Assembly: GCA_963580455.1 (NCBI GenBank)
Contig: OY756961.1
Span: 5,809,001-5,873,000 of the forward strand
Length of the DNA stretch: 64,000 nt
From: Euonymus europaeus
Lineage: Eukaryota; Streptophyta; Magnoliopsida; Celastrales; Celastraceae
Direction of reading: 5' to 3'
Part shown: one piece after another, positions 1 through 12,447 of the stretch
Layout of the letters: each line of letters opens with the position of its first letter
Numbering within the stretch: position 1 is the first letter of the stretch
Position numbers and translations under genes: made by a program
Notes under the pieces: generated by a model
Told to the model about the DNA's origin: nothing
What the model saw: the letters and a program-made list of their open reading frames with translations, nothing else
Database searches by the model: none

Positions 1-660
1 CAAAGCTCATGGGCTGAAATCCCATGAAAACCTTGGCTAACATGTAAGGGAGGCTCCGCACCTTTAAGCTAGAGTTGGTAGCTCTATTTTAACGATGTGG
101 GATTCTCATCACCCTGTTTATGCTTTTCTTCTCAAAGAACTTGTTGAGCTGTCCATGAGAAGCATCAGCAACATGATCCAAGGCACAGCTTTTATCTGCT
201 TGAGAAACACACAAGTGAAGAATGTGCTAGAAGCAGTAGACTTGACTTTATGAACAAGAAAGCAGAGAATTGGTCAACATCAGCAATATTGATCAAGTAA
301 TGAAATGATTCAGTGTACAAGTACAAGGTTCAAAGTTCAAACCATCAGAAAAATTACAGTTTGGAATCATATCTATAGTGCCTTTCTCAATCATCTCGTC
401 GCTGTACATCAGATGATAATAGCAGCTCAGACTCTCAAGCGCAAAGTTGATCCGCTTGAACTGGGAACAAGTAAGATTAAGGCCCTGACATCTAAACCAA
501 TGAATACTAACCCACCCACGAAGAAAAAAAATGAAAGAACAAGTTCAACTAGTAGAGAACAGAATCCCCAACAACAAAAAAATGTTGCAGCAGAAGGAAA
601 GTTTTGCTGCTCTACATTCATCAGTGACTTGGATTAAGCTCCATGCCATAATATCAAAAT
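1..660. other. Unassigned sequence at the left edge
   Basis: No gene is recognised here. A frame of about 110 codons is open on the plus strand (305-637), but its predicted protein is low in complexity, has no recognisable domain and lacks flanking splice logic, so I treat it as chance. The phrase around 95-115 (GATGTGGGATTCTCATCACC) resembles text often seen near plant LTR ends, but no paired copy is in the window. Confidence 0.3.
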
Positions 661-661
661 T

Positions 662-921
662 GTACCTACAAATAGGTAGAAAAAACTTTTGAACCAGGGT
701 GACTTGAGAAATAAACCTGTTCAATGTGACTAAATGAAGTAGTCACCTGTCAACGCAATGTGACGGCCACTTTTCCCCTTAAGATACAAAAGTACCTACA
801 AATTGGTAGAAAAAGCTTTTGAACCAGGGTGACTTAAGAAATAAACCTGTTCAATGTGACTAAATGAAGTAGTCACCTGTCAATGCAATGTGATGGCCCT
901 TTTCCCCTTAAGATACAAAAG
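662..921. repeat. Two-copy tandem duplication, 130-bp unit
   Basis: The unit beginning GTACCTACAAAT at 662 is repeated from 792 with only a few substitutions (for example ATAGGTAG against ATTGGTAG, and AACGCAATGTGACGG against AATGCAATGTGATGG). The array ends about 40 bp beyond the stop codon of the minus-strand cysteine synthase, so it probably lies in that gene's 3' UTR or just past it. Confidence 0.85.
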
Positions 922-963
922 TAACTTAATTTTCTGAAAGGCTCATCATCCAAGCATTTACGA

Positions 964-3900
964 CTATCTCTGTTGCATATTTCGAACCTCTTCATAGATA
1001 GAATGGAAAAGAACAGTAGGAATGTATCTCTCTCCAAAGCTTGGAAATATAACCTTGGACATTGAAATCACCAAAAATGACTTAGAAAACATCATTTTGA
1101 AAATACGGACAAAAGACATCTCAGGGTATCATCTCGTATTCTAGTGTATCTTATACAGCTGGAAATCTGCACAAAAAATGCAAGACCATATTTTTTATTC
1201 TTTATTGAATGTTCATGCATTCGTGAGAACTAGAGGATCTAACAATGAGGCATTTTCACATACTACCGTATCAAAAACAAGGTGATGAGTTTCATGAAGA
1301 ATTTCAAGAATGTGTTGATTTAAGCATGTTGCATATAGTAAATGTTCACTTTCCTGTCTGTTTCATCCTTGTGCATTTCAAAATGTTGACAAAAACTCAT
1401 AAATCATAATACCACAGCCCAGGTATTGTCCTGGCCTACAATATCTGTAATTCCTAAAGCAACCCTTGACCTTAAAAGCCTTAGTTACCACTCAATATTC
1501 ATGGTTCAATATTAGCCTTTAGCTTGTAATGCCTTACTAATGGTTAGCTATAGTGCATCTATACTTTTATGCAAGACTCAACAAGATTTTCAGCACATGT
1601 TTTAAAGTCCTACTCTAGGAGAACCAAAAAGTATTGCTTTGATAACTATAAAAACAATATGATATTTCAACAACTAGAAAAATACTGATATTCTCAGGCA
1701 AATTATCTCACCGCAATAAGTTTTCCAGCATTTTCTGGTCTTCGTGCCAAACAGATTGCTGCAGTGGCAGCCGCTCCCGATGAAATACCAACCTTCAATG
1801 TGAAATTAGAAATCAACACAAAAAACTAAAAGTAAAAAGCTTTTTTTTTTTTTTTTGCAGTACCAAAATGATTGCAAGTGCGAGCTTAAAAACTTTATGG
1901 ACTTGATATGTTACATAATTGCATCTTCTTTTTCGTTATAGTTTAGAATTTAAAGCAATTTCATACATCAAAACAGAATGTTATATTTTAAACAATTGTT
2001 CATCCTGGATATGACAGGAATTTTGAACCAATGTATTATTTTATAAGTAACTCTATTCAGCTAAACCTTAAATAGAAGACAGCGAAATGCAATTGCAGAA
2101 AGATCGATGAGTGTTGTTACCAGTAAACCTTCCTCCAATGCTAGTCTCCTAGCCATTTCAACAGCTTCATCACTGGTCACCTGCATTTTTTCAGTCAAGA
2201 AGTTTAAAATCATATTTAAATGCGACTAAGTTAACAAGTGTACACCTTATTAAAAAAGATTAACAAGTGAGCAGTAATGTTCATGTTGACACAGATCAGG
2301 CAGAACTATTCAAAGATTGGACCAGATGCTTATTTGAAGGATTTTTTTTTTGCACCAGATGTAAAATTCCCATTCCGTAGAAGAAAATTCAAATTCAAGG
2401 ACAATGCTCAGTGGAAACTCAGGGACATTAACGGTTCACACTTCACAGTGCACTTTAAAAGAGAGAAAGAAGATTACGAACAAAAGAAAAAACTAAACCG
2501 GCCTTCCCAAGCAAAGTTCAATCAACCAGAAATTCCATGGAGAGCATCAAAATGCAAGTCAGATCTCATAAAACTGATGCAATTAATGAAGCCAATTTAA
2601 CCATGACTTTGCAATGAGAATAAACATACGGGCATTAGATTGCAATGTCAATTATCTTTGTTAGATGACTTGGATCTCAAGTCCATTAAATAGTACACAT
2701 AAAGGATTTAACGCAACTGTTATCGTAGGACTTGAAACATAACACTAGCAAACCAGGAATTATAAACCACTACCAAAAAACTAATAAACGAATAGGAGGT
2801 TTAGAAAACGGAAAAAATATTTTCTAACCTTGACAACCTCATCAAGCAATTTAACATCCAAGATGCTTGGCAAATAACCTGTGCCAGGAAATTGTGTTCT
2901 ATGAGCAGTGAAGCAACAGAATTACTTCAGGTCAAAAAAGTACATAGAAATTGTAGCCAAAAATTTGGAAACCAAATCTATTGTTTCACCTGGATTTTCT
3001 CCTGAAATTACACTCCTCTCTGCCGGCTCCACACCAACTACCTAAGAAAATGGACAATATGACATAATTAAAGCATGGTCACTTGCCACCAAGAGAGCTT
3101 AATGACAAGGGAAACTTAAAAGTCGAAATTCCATGCATGCAGTGATCTCTATTAAGGTAACATACCAAAGGAAACAGCCAAATTTAGCATTGAAATATGT
3201 AACCGACATGGAAACATGGAAAAAGGAGAAGATACATGATCACTGCCTGCTTCAATAGCAGACCTCTTATTGAAATTTTAAACCATTATCAAAATTCATA
3301 GATTGAATTTTGAAAGAGTAGTATAATACTAAAAGTACATGAGCATTACCTTAATATCTTTGTTCATCATTTTCAAAAAGCGTCCTGTGCCTGTTATAGT
3401 ACCCCCAGTTCCAATTCCAGCAACAAGTATATCAACATTACCCAAAGTATCATCCCATATTTCTGGTCCAGTAGTTTCAAAGTGGATCTGCAATTTTCAA
3501 AGAAAATTCACAGTAAAACTTGTGTTGAAATATAGAAGACAAAAAATTATACAACGAGTATTACCTTTGTATTGGCCCTATTATCAAACTGCTGAAACAT
3601 GTGAGCATTTGGTGTGCGGAGCACAATTTCCTCAGCTTTCTGAACAGCCCCTTTTAGACCTTTCTCTGGGTCTGTCAAAACAATTTCAGCTCCAAATGCA
3701 CGTAAAAGAATCCTTCTTTCCAAATTTATGGAAGCTGGCATGGTGACCACAAGTTTGTATCCCTTTGTTGCTGCAACAAAAGCAAGACCAAGTCCAGTAT
3801 TTCCAGTAGTAGGTTCAACCAATATACTCTGCAGTATAGCATAATAAATAAATATACCATATAAGAAACATCACATCACATAATAGTATTAGCTACAAGG

Positions 3901-5146
3901 AGTTGAAAACTAACCTTCCCAGGTGAAATTAATCCACTTTCTTCAGCTTCAGTTATCATACTATATCCAACTCTGAAACATAATCATCCCAGACAAAGAA
4001 AACATCAGTCCAATTTGAAGTATCACTTTTTAAAATGAAACAGAGAAACTTTTTCAAGCAGGCAATCAAATAGTTGTTCCGAGGAACTTAAAAAAGAAAA
4101 AGAGAAGATCCTTCGCCACTGTCAATGAAATACCATGTCTCAAAAGGTTCCCAAAAGTTGCAAATTTAAGATTCGCTCGGATCATTTAACGAGAAATTTA
4201 TGAGAATTTGGCTTCTGTCCAGTACAATAACCAGTTAGAACTTCCATACCAAGACTGAGATGTACATGTTCAATTTTGCTCACAAGGCATACTAAAAGAA
4301 TGAAAAGTTTCCCTCTTCTTCTGAATACCCAATCCAATATGAAACAAATATTGTTTACATTCTACATTGGTTGAAAACCTCTAAGACTAAAAGTGCATCA
4401 AATTAAGTGTACAGTACGCCTTTTTACCAAAAGAAATCATACCTATCCTTGACGCTTCGGCAAGGTTCCATGGATTCAAGTTTCGCAGCGATATTTGCCA
4501 CACAGCCCTCTGTAACCATGTTGAGATATATCATCGGGGTCCTCCCAATCAACTATATCAATTTCCCAGAACTGCTCAAATCAGTAAGGATATTTAAAAA
4601 TATGATAAAGAGAACCACCAGAAATATAAAACCACTAAATAACAGCCCAAATGATACTTTGTATGGAACTAGCGGCAGATGCCAATGACACTGTTTTTCA
4701 GAAAAAACAAAATGTAACTTTATTCATTTTTTCAATTTTTACAAGTGAATTAGCTCTCATTCGGTCATTCCAGGAACAACATAAACATTCAAAAGTCTAG
4801 AATTTCTTCTGCAGCAATCAAACACATATGACACGACCGCGAAGCAAAATTACACCGGCAAAAGCGAAAAAAATTCTCGAATTAGACTGGTAAACCTGAC
4901 CTGAGTGACATCGTCGGCGATGTTAACGCCGTCAAGATCTTCTTCTCCTTCTGTCACTCTTTCGGTTTGCAGGGAAAGAGTTCTCGCCGAGAAAACGATG
5001 GGGGCAACTCGTTTGGTAGGAGAAGTGCCAGTTACAGAAGCAAAGCTCGACACTTTGGAGGGGGAAAAACGGCGTCTTGTGACCGGAGAGATGAGCGGTT
5101 GAGGAACACAATGGAGAAGAGAAGATAACGCCATCGGTTTGGACAT
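964..5146 (-). CDS. CS26: Chloroplast cysteine synthase family protein, probably CS26-like S-sulfocysteine synthase
   Basis: PLP-dependent O-acetylserine(thiol)lyase-family enzyme that makes cysteine, or S-sulfocysteine if truly CS26. Ten exons on the minus strand: 4901-5146, 4443-4552, 3915-3972, 3565-3828, 3350-3487, 2990-3041, 2829-2878, 2121-2180, 1712-1792, 964-1053. All have AG/GT borders and phases sum to 383 codons (382 residues). The Ser/Arg-rich N-terminus (about 75 residues) looks like a plastid transit peptide; the second Met, five codons in, could also start it. The PLP-binding lysine is in PCRSVKDR (about residue 117). The substrate loop reads EPTTGNTG, the phosphate loop GIGTGGT, and the C-terminal part contains GISSGAAA and FPSFGERY. 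The phrases [12 protein letters not shown] and [11 protein letters not shown] match my memory of the CS26 subclade better than OAS-B or OAS-C. Family and plastid form are clear; the CS26 assignment is an inference. Confidence 0.88.
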
Positions 5147-5776
5147 CCCAGACTCCAGAGGGGTTGCGAGAGGTTTTTCAGAGGTTTTGACATGATAAGA
5201 GTGCTACTATCCTATTGCAGAATCCATACCAACATTTTACAGCAGCCAATAAATTAATGCCACGCCATAATTAAGTAATAAATCAAACAATTGAAAAGGA
5301 AAGTAATTTTTATTTGTTCTTCTTTGAACTATAATATTAATGGTTTTTGTAGATCTTATAATACCGTGGCTCATATTTGGGATGGCAATAGGTGTAGCCT
5401 TCCAAGTTCGGAATATTAAAATTGTTTTCATTTAAGGTATTTCATTCCAAAACCTTTTAAAAATTTATTTAAATTTTCAAAATCGAAACCGTTCCATAAT
5501 TATTTATCATTGAGTACCCGTTTACTGTTTAGCTTTTATTTTTTGAAAATTTTCACATATATATTAGTTTAAAGAGCATCAATAACGACAAATAAATGAT
5601 TGTACTAGTAGTTAGGTGATCCATTTGTTTTTACAAGATAGCAATTCAAGTCTTTTTACAAACGACACTAACTAATAATTTCCAAATTTTACTTATAAAT
5701 AATAATAGGGTCAAGTTCTGGCCAATTTCGGTTAAAATATCCTGATCATTTACTAATCGATTCGGATATCCTAAAT
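5147..5776. other. Intergenic, upstream of cysteine synthase
   Basis: AT-rich DNA between the cysteine synthase start and the hAT-like element. It should hold the cysteine synthase promoter on the minus strand. No clear motif stands out, and short frames here (5237-5431, 5646-5828) look like chance. Confidence 0.4.
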
Positions 5777-6464
5777 TAGGGTTGTGCATGGTCCGGTTAA
5801 CCGGATCATGACCCAATACGACAATCAAACTAGAAATATAGATTTCTCAATTCTTGAAACCGAATCCAAACTTAATATCGGTTAATTGTTAATTACGGTT
5901 AACCATTGTAACAATCCGGATTCGATCCGGTTACGGTTTGAAACCTTCAATGTTACACTCTTGTTGAGCACTATCATTAAAAGTGAAATTATAAGATAAT
6001 ACAAAATTAAAAATACATATATAAGTCCAAACTAAATATCCAAAATTCAAATCCAAACCAAAGTCATGACTCCATAGTTCATGTTACAAATGAATTAATT
6101 TTTAATTTTTAATTTTTAATTCTTATTTTGTTTATTTTATGAATTTATATTTTATCATGTCGAATCACAACCGCTTATTTTTATTCTTCATAGTGACTTA
6201 GTCTGTTAGTCAACCACACTTGTATTCTTAAATTCTTATAATATAATTCATAAAACTAATATTAATTGAATATATATTTAAATATAAATGATATGGTATG
6301 GTTAAACTGTGGGTTCAAGAAAACGAAATCATAGAGTGAACCATATATCACGGTTTGGTTCGGTTATTCAAACCGTTGAGTAATAACCAATCAATTAATT
6401 GATCCAGACTAGACCGACAGGTATAGTTTTTGTTTTGATTTTCGATCTCATTTGCACAACCCTA
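5777..6464. mobile_element. hAT-like non-autonomous element (MITE), 688 bp
   Basis: The left end reads TAGGGTTGTGCATGG and the right end TTTGCACAACCCTA, so the terminal inverted repeat is at least 11 bp (TAGGGTTGTGC). Flanking 8-mers are TCCTAAAT (5769-5776) and CTCTAAAT (6465-6472), an 8-bp target-site duplication with 6 of 8 positions matching. Ends beginning YAGGG and 8-bp duplications are typical of hAT elements. The interior contains degenerate GGTTCGGTT/CCGGTTAACCGG phrases and no coding capacity. Confidence 0.6.
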
Positions 6465-7078
6465 CTCTAAATCCGGCTTCAAAAATCAAAATCTCCCTAA
6501 TCTTAACGGGTTTGTAAATAAAAACTCAACCCATTTCAAACCATATAATATCAATTTTCGAATTTAAATAGATTTGGTACCCTATAAATAGTGCATTGAT
6601 CATATTTTTTGTCATCCCCAACTCATAGCCTAGCCAAGGTTCCATCAATTACTAGGGATCTATGCTCAAGGTGGATGATGCCCCTATTTTTCCTCAAGAA
6701 CTTAGCCATGGCTGATATTGTTCCCCCCTCCTTCTAATTCAATGGGAGTTGTTTCTTGCATTTTTTAAAAAAATCTACAACAAAAATTATGAGTAATTTT
6801 ACTCGTACATATGATTAACCCAATTAAGCCAAACTAAGGTTATAATTAAAAGATATTAAAGTGGTAATTGTGTCAAACCAAATTTTTCACAAACAAAATG
6901 TATATATTTAGTAGTAAAATTAGGGCAATATATATAAATATATATAAGCCGCCAATTGAAAAGTTTTGTAACTGCCAAGTATTAACCACCATTACTCCCT
7001 AATAATTAGGAGGTAGTTACTCTCTTTCTAATTAAACCCTATCATCTCCTATTTTATCTCCTTAAAACCCTAACTTCC

Positions 7079-7081
<3 letters not shown>
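6465..7081. other. Intergenic, probable bHLH promoter region
   Basis: AT-rich DNA that should hold the distal bHLH promoter. TATA-like runs occur around 6927-6950. No specific factor-binding motif is convincing. Confidence 0.35.

Positions 7082-7111
<30 letters not shown>
7082..7111. repeat. (CT)15 microsatellite in the bHLH leader
   Basis: An uninterrupted CT dinucleotide run about 250 bp upstream of the bHLH start codon, probably in or near its 5' UTR, where CT runs are common in plants. An AG/GTAATC donor-like site at about 7206 and a TTTCTTTCAG acceptor-like site at 7352 suggest a possible 5' UTR intron. Confidence 0.8.
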
Positions 7112-7114
<3 letters not shown>

Positions 7115-7364
7115 TATATTTACATTATTATAGCAGCAGCCTTTTCTCACTTGTTCAAGTTAGTTTTGATGATAAGGTTTGTTAGTAAAGACAGTATCTT
7201 CTCAGGTAATCTCTCTTGATCTTCTCATGTCTTTTTTTGACTTCGAACGTTTGTACTCTTTACAAATACTAACGTTGTCTTTTTAGTTTCTCTGTTTTAT
7301 TGACTTCACTAACTGCCCTTGCAAATGGGTTCTAGTTTTCCTTTTCTTTCAGCTTTTGGTCTCC

Positions 7365-8307
7365 ATGGCTATGAGCTTCTCCTCCAACTGGGATTCTCCA
7401 CAGTTTGCACCAACAGAGCTAACGGAAGACATCTTCGGTTTCGACATTAATCAATTTTCAGTTTCAGATTGTTTGTTTGATCCAATTTTACAATCTGATG
7501 AGCAATACTATTCAAATAGCTACGGCAACCTCCTCCCCTGCTTTGAAACAGAGTATTGTCACCTCCCCTGCTTTGAAACAGAGCATTTTCAGTACCCGAA
7601 ACGCCAAAAGAGCTATGCCAACCAATTCGATCCCAACTTCACACCGAATTTGTATCCTAATCCTGTCCCGGATTTCATTCAAGCTCCAATGACTTTTAGT
7701 TGTGGAAGTAGTGGTGAGAATTGTGTGAAGAAACCGAATGGTGCTAGCTTGTCGGCGCAAAGCATTGCAGCAAGGGAGAGGAGAAGGAAGATAACAGAGA
7801 AGACCACAGAGCTAGGGAAGTTGATTCCTGGTGGGAGCAAGATGAACACTGCAGAAATGTTTCAAGCTGCTTCGAATTACGTCAAGTTCTTGAGGGCTCA
7901 AGTCTCCATCCTCGAACTCATGGGGTCGAGTCAGGTCTATTTCCATAAAACCTCATTTTTTCGGTTTTCTGTAATCAAGTTTGTTTTCCGTGTTTTCTAA
8001 AATGACAATCAAATACGGTTTTATGGACTGTCTTCTATTTTTCGAAGAATAAAAACAGGAAAACAAACATACCAAACAGATTTTAAATACATTTGATTTG
8101 GATGATAAAGTTTTGGTGGTTCGGACCGAGCAGGAAATGGAATCAATGGACAGAAAGGAACTTGAAATCCTTGTAACATCTCCAGCAATTCAAGGGAGGT
8201 TGTCCTTGGAGGAGAAGTGCTTGGTTCCAATACAATTTGTTCAGACACTTGTGGAGGATCATGAGTTGGATGGAGCAAAACAACTGCTGAATGTTGATCC
8301 TAATTGA
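7365..8307 (+). CDS. bHLH transcription factor, bHLH52/53/139-like
   Basis: Nuclear DNA-binding regulator. Two exons, 7365-7934 and 8134-8307, join in phase 0 at a GT-AG intron and give 247 residues. The bHLH domain spans about residues 128-186: SLSAQSIAARERRRKI is the basic region, followed by helix 1, the loop PGGSKMNTAEM and helix 2 FQAASNYVKFLRAQVSILE. The basic region has Ala in place of the usual E-box-contacting Glu, as in several plant subfamilies, so canonical E-box binding cannot be assumed. The C-terminal exon (VTSPAIQGRLSLEEKCLVP then FVQTL) matches the tail I associate with the bHLH52/53/139 group. I chose the ATG at 7365; MSF at 7371 is an alternative. The N-terminal half contains a duplicated LPCFETE block. 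Confidence 0.85.
7535..7592 (+). repeat. In-frame tandem duplication inside the bHLH coding region
   Basis: The 22-base core CTCCCCTGCTTTGAAACAGA occurs at about 7533 and again at about 7563, 30 bp apart, so the protein has LPCFETE twice within 18 residues. The unit preserves the frame. Confidence 0.8.
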
Positions 8308-9565
8308 GCTTCTAGTTAGGTTAATTAGTCATTAGAGGTCATTTTTGCTTAGCCTCTAAATTAGTTTCTTGATTTCTAATGTTACTTGTTGTTTGTATCT
8401 TTTCATATTCTCTCCATCTGTTATGTTTCTCTGATATGGCTAGTTATTGTAGATCTCTTACCATTTTTTATGAAATTAATTAGTGATTTAATATGCTGTT
8501 CTTGATCATTAAATTTGCATTTACATTCAAGGCCCAGTTATTTATTTTATTTTATTTTTTTGCAGTAAGAAATCCGACTCTAGGACCCGGAACTCACATG
8601 GGTCATGGTTTCTCTAACAAACCATACAAAGTTGTTGTCAAGAAATTATTAAGAAATATGTCAAGTCCATCACATAATATAAAAAAAAAGCAGTAATTAG
8701 TAATTCTATTAACTTTAGAGAAAGGATAGATAAACCCCATCTATTTTAAATCCTCTCCTAATTAGTTAGTTTTGTCAAATCAAAATCAACTCTGCATTTC
8801 TTCAGCACATTGTCCGACATGGCACATGACTTCACTTTCACCCTCCAACCTATATTTTACCGCAATCTCCTCAGTGCTCGGGTCTCACCCACGCCTTCAT
8901 TTAATCACAATGAATTTGATCAGTCTTCTTCCTTCTCTACTCCAAAAAAAAAACAAAAATTACATTCAAGTCCCCGCCCATTTTTATAGCTATCCTACAA
9001 ATCACACCTCAACACCCTAAAAGCCAACATGGAATACAAACCAGTACCTCCTCTTAACGCAATGGCAATTGGCACTGTCGGATTCTGAGAATTTTTCGAA
9101 GACTTTGTCGGGGTGATCATGATTGTAGCACCTCTTCTTGTTCGAAGCCGATGACAAGGGCAGCTTCCTAATGGAGACTGTCTAATGAAGTAAGAGTGAG
9201 GATCCTTGCTTTTCGTTGGAAACACTTCCGTCTTCGGTGATAGCTGAGGATATGAATGATGAGTTTGATGATCGGAGTAGCTACTAGAAGATGGCGGACA
9301 ATGGCTCAAATATGAATATGTTTTTTCTTTATCATTATTATTATTTATAATAAAAAAATTCAAAATCTATCTTTTTATTATTTATATACAAGCTATGATA
9401 AGAGATTATGGGGGTGTGGTTGGGTCTAAATATAGGCACCCCTCTATTTTCAACAAATGCTGCACTTGCTCCTCCTTTTTGGTACAAAGACAAGCCCCAA
9501 CTAATCTCTCAAAAGCTGCCTGAATGGACCCTGCTTTTGGATTATGTTAATAGTTTCTACTCATG
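8308..9565. other. Intergenic, no gene recognised
   Basis: Contains the bHLH 3' UTR (TAG/poly-T-rich DNA to about 8480). A minus-strand frame (8995-9363, 122 codons) and an overlapping short plus-strand frame starting at 9029 (MEYKPVPPLNAMAIGTVGF then stop) are open, but neither belongs to a family I can name with confidence. Confidence 0.35.
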
Positions 9566-10210
9566 TTTTTTTTTTAGATCAAAGAGCATTTTCATTAGGG
9601 AAGGTCGTCAATGATCAAAGGCATTACAGAAAGAGGACATTCCACAGAATTAGCCGCACGTTTAGTATGAATAATAGAACAACTAGAAAGCCTAGAGGCT
9701 AGATGGAGAATATCTGGAATAATAACAGCAGACCAACGATGCAGATGATCCATGGAGCTAAGGGTATTAATCAGTTGGAGGGAATCACTTTCAAGTTTCA
9801 ACTTGAATATCCCTGTAGGCTGTAGCCCAAAGAAGTTGCAAACTCAATGCCAAATTTAATTGCAGTAGCCTCAGCACTAAAAACATTCAAGCATGCTCTT
9901 CTTCTACCATAGGCCGAGCCTAGGATATCTCCAGAAGAATCGCGCACAATTGCCCCGAAACCAGCAAAAGTAGAAGACCAAGATGCATCACAATTGAGCT
10001 TAACCAGTCCTGGAGGAAGAGGAATCCACGCAGATATGGATTCCTGCGAATTACCAGCCCCTCGCGAAGAAGCTTGGGTGGCCCTAAGAAAATCAGCTTG
10101 AGTATCATTAATCAACCTCACCAATTTGCTGGGCATAGAACAAAATTCCTCCCACACAATTTTGTTCCTATTAAACCATAAAGCCCAGAGTAGCATACCA
10201 CCCATAAAAT
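9566..10210 (-). pseudogene. LINE 3' fragment with broken RNase H domain
   Basis: A 5'-truncated non-LTR retrotransposon on the minus strand. The plus-strand T run at 9566-9575 is the element's poly(A) tail. The frame 9798-10205 reads LWALWFNRNKIVWEE (the post-zinc-finger region), then VKLNCDASW and AIVRDSSGDILGSAYG and AEATAIKFGIEFA, which are RNase H-like (RVT_3) motifs. The domain continues in another frame at 9595-9801 with LESDSLQLINTL, so a frameshift lies near 9800-9830. The left limit (5' end of the fragment, about 10210) is approximate. It is a dead fragment and not a host gene. Confidence 0.8.
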
Positions 10211-12407
10211 TTATTAGGAATATTTAAGCAGGGTCGAGGCCCATAAAAAGGTGAAATTAAACCCATTAGAAGGGCATGGACTTATTGGGCTAGGCCTTAT
10301 AGCTCCGACCCACGTAGTGATTGATTAAACAATCACTATACACATCTATTTATTACTTTTTATATCATGTTGGGGTCTCTTTGAGCGTTCATAAGCTGGA
10401 CACTATTCATTTTTTTTATCTTGTACCCAAAAAATAATAACTATAAAAATTACGAATAACTCAGATGACATTTATGCGTGTGAACCTCCCTCGTCTTGTT
10501 TCCTTGTACATAAAAAAAAATAATAACTGCAGCTGGCAAGTTCCTATCTCATTAAAAAAGGTAGATGCATGAATTTCATGACTCGTAATTAATCATGTCA
10601 ACAAAACATACATTTTAATCTGACTAATATAAAAAAACAAAAAAACATAAATTATATTCCCATGAAGCTTTATTGTGAAATGTGAGACCTACATAGAATT
10701 AGGTTTTATACCTTATACAATGAATTTTTTACAATGTAATTGGGTGAATATTAAAATCTAGCTGTGGGAACATCGAATCACAATTTGATTATTGTTTTCA
10801 AGTAACTACCATGATAATGACTGCACCTTTTGTCTAAACTATATGTGGGATGTAAAATGTACTTTATAAGGGTTAAACTCATCTCCTATACTAACAAGAC
10901 ATTTTTTTTTATAAAATGAGTTCGGCCTAACTCACTTGTTACACTTGAGGATAAACTAATTCGTATGGGTTCGTTGTATTCAGTGAACCGGACAATCTAA
11001 AGCAGATAATATTGTTATATGTGTGGGGGTGTAGGAATTATAATTATGTGCAAAAAATAATAATAGTAATAATAATAACTTATATTATTATATATATACA
11101 TAATAATTTTGCCGACGTAATTGATATGATCTTAATAGATGACAAAAACATTAGTTATCTTATCCAAAAATTGAGTTTTTTTAATTAAGTTTTAGAATCA
11201 TATACGTAGTTAAACTAATCTTGATATCTACAATGACAACCTCGTTCTAAGTGACTACCTTTGTTTGGTTCATCGGAAATGTGCATTTTTCTAGTCACGA
11301 TCTTAATTAATTTCGATGTTGGTTGGGTCCAAGCTGTTCTTGGATTAGAGGTTGATTAAAAAATTAAATAGTATGTTTTTTTTTTGGATTCTTGGAAATG
11401 CAATTAGGGTTTTGATGAGAAGAACAAGATTGAAGAGACCAACATCTATTACATATCTTGGTCTTTAGGGTTTTCCCAAGAACAATGATACCTTATAATA
11501 ATTATTATTATTTTAACTAATTTAAAATAGACAAAACTATAAAATTTAAATTTAATTCAAAACCCTCTCAATAAGTACTATTTAACTTATATATCATGAC
11601 TATTTTTGTTTTTTCATTTATAGTAATTGATAAATAATTGTCCAATTATCCATAATTTTATATGTTAATGATAATAGTTATTGAAAAATCCTAAGATATT
11701 GTTTACATCTATAACTAAGTTTAACAACCATATATAACAACCCATGCTATTTTTTTATTTGTATTATTGCTAAGCAAAACTGCCACATATATATAGAACA
11801 TATCGCATATATACAAGAAGATTAATTGTCCATATCTATGAAAAAAAATAAAAATACACTCATAACTAACCTTTTGTCATTGTCGTATTCTTACCAAAAC
11901 TTATAAATTTTTATATGTTCTTAGTGGGTTTGGTTAAATTAGTTATGAATAATTATTTTATTTATTTATTGAAATTATTTTTAGGGTATCAATTAAGTGT
12001 CAAAAGGCATCAATGCAAGTATGTATATATATATATATAACAAAAAAAATATAATAGTGATCAAGAGAGAAAAAAGAATGTTTAGGGGTGGGACTACAAA
12101 CACTAAGAATGGTGACCTACTTAATTAATTAACACTTATTTTCCCCACATAGCTAGGGAATTTTGGCTTAGTTGATAGGTCAAAAGAGTACGAAGTGTTC
12201 AAGGCATAAATCAACAATAAGTCACTTTCACTCTTTCTCCTGTTCTAACACATCCAATATTGCTTTTGTTCTTTATATATAACTAACCAAAATAACAAAT
12301 AGTGATTTCATTTACCTCCTAATTAAGTGATTATTATTTGTATTGTCTTTTTTTTGCTATCCAACTATGAAGAACTCTTGATGTTGTTGTTGTTGATGTA
12401 GACATAA
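10211..12407. other. Gene-poor AT-rich stretch
   Basis: No open frame of note, no RNA gene and no repeat with clear ends on either strand. Short TA and AAT runs are scattered through it. Confidence 0.5.
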
Positions 12408-12408
12408 T

Positions 12409-12447
<39 letters not shown>
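12408..12447. repeat. Compound (TA)n(GA)n microsatellite
   Basis: About eleven TA units run directly into about ten GA units. The apparent minus-strand frame across this site is produced by the repeat. Confidence 0.85.

Noticed and set aside
2277..2600. 107-residue plus-strand frame starting [13 protein letters not shown]
   Set aside because: It lies inside intron 7 of the minus-strand cysteine synthase, is Lys/Phe-rich, and has no domain.
8995..9363. 122-residue minus-strand frame, and a plus-strand MEYKPVPPLNAMAIGTVGF peptide at 9029
   Set aside because: Both strands are open in the same place and neither gives a family I can name; the plus-strand peptide stops after 19 codons. Left as unassigned.
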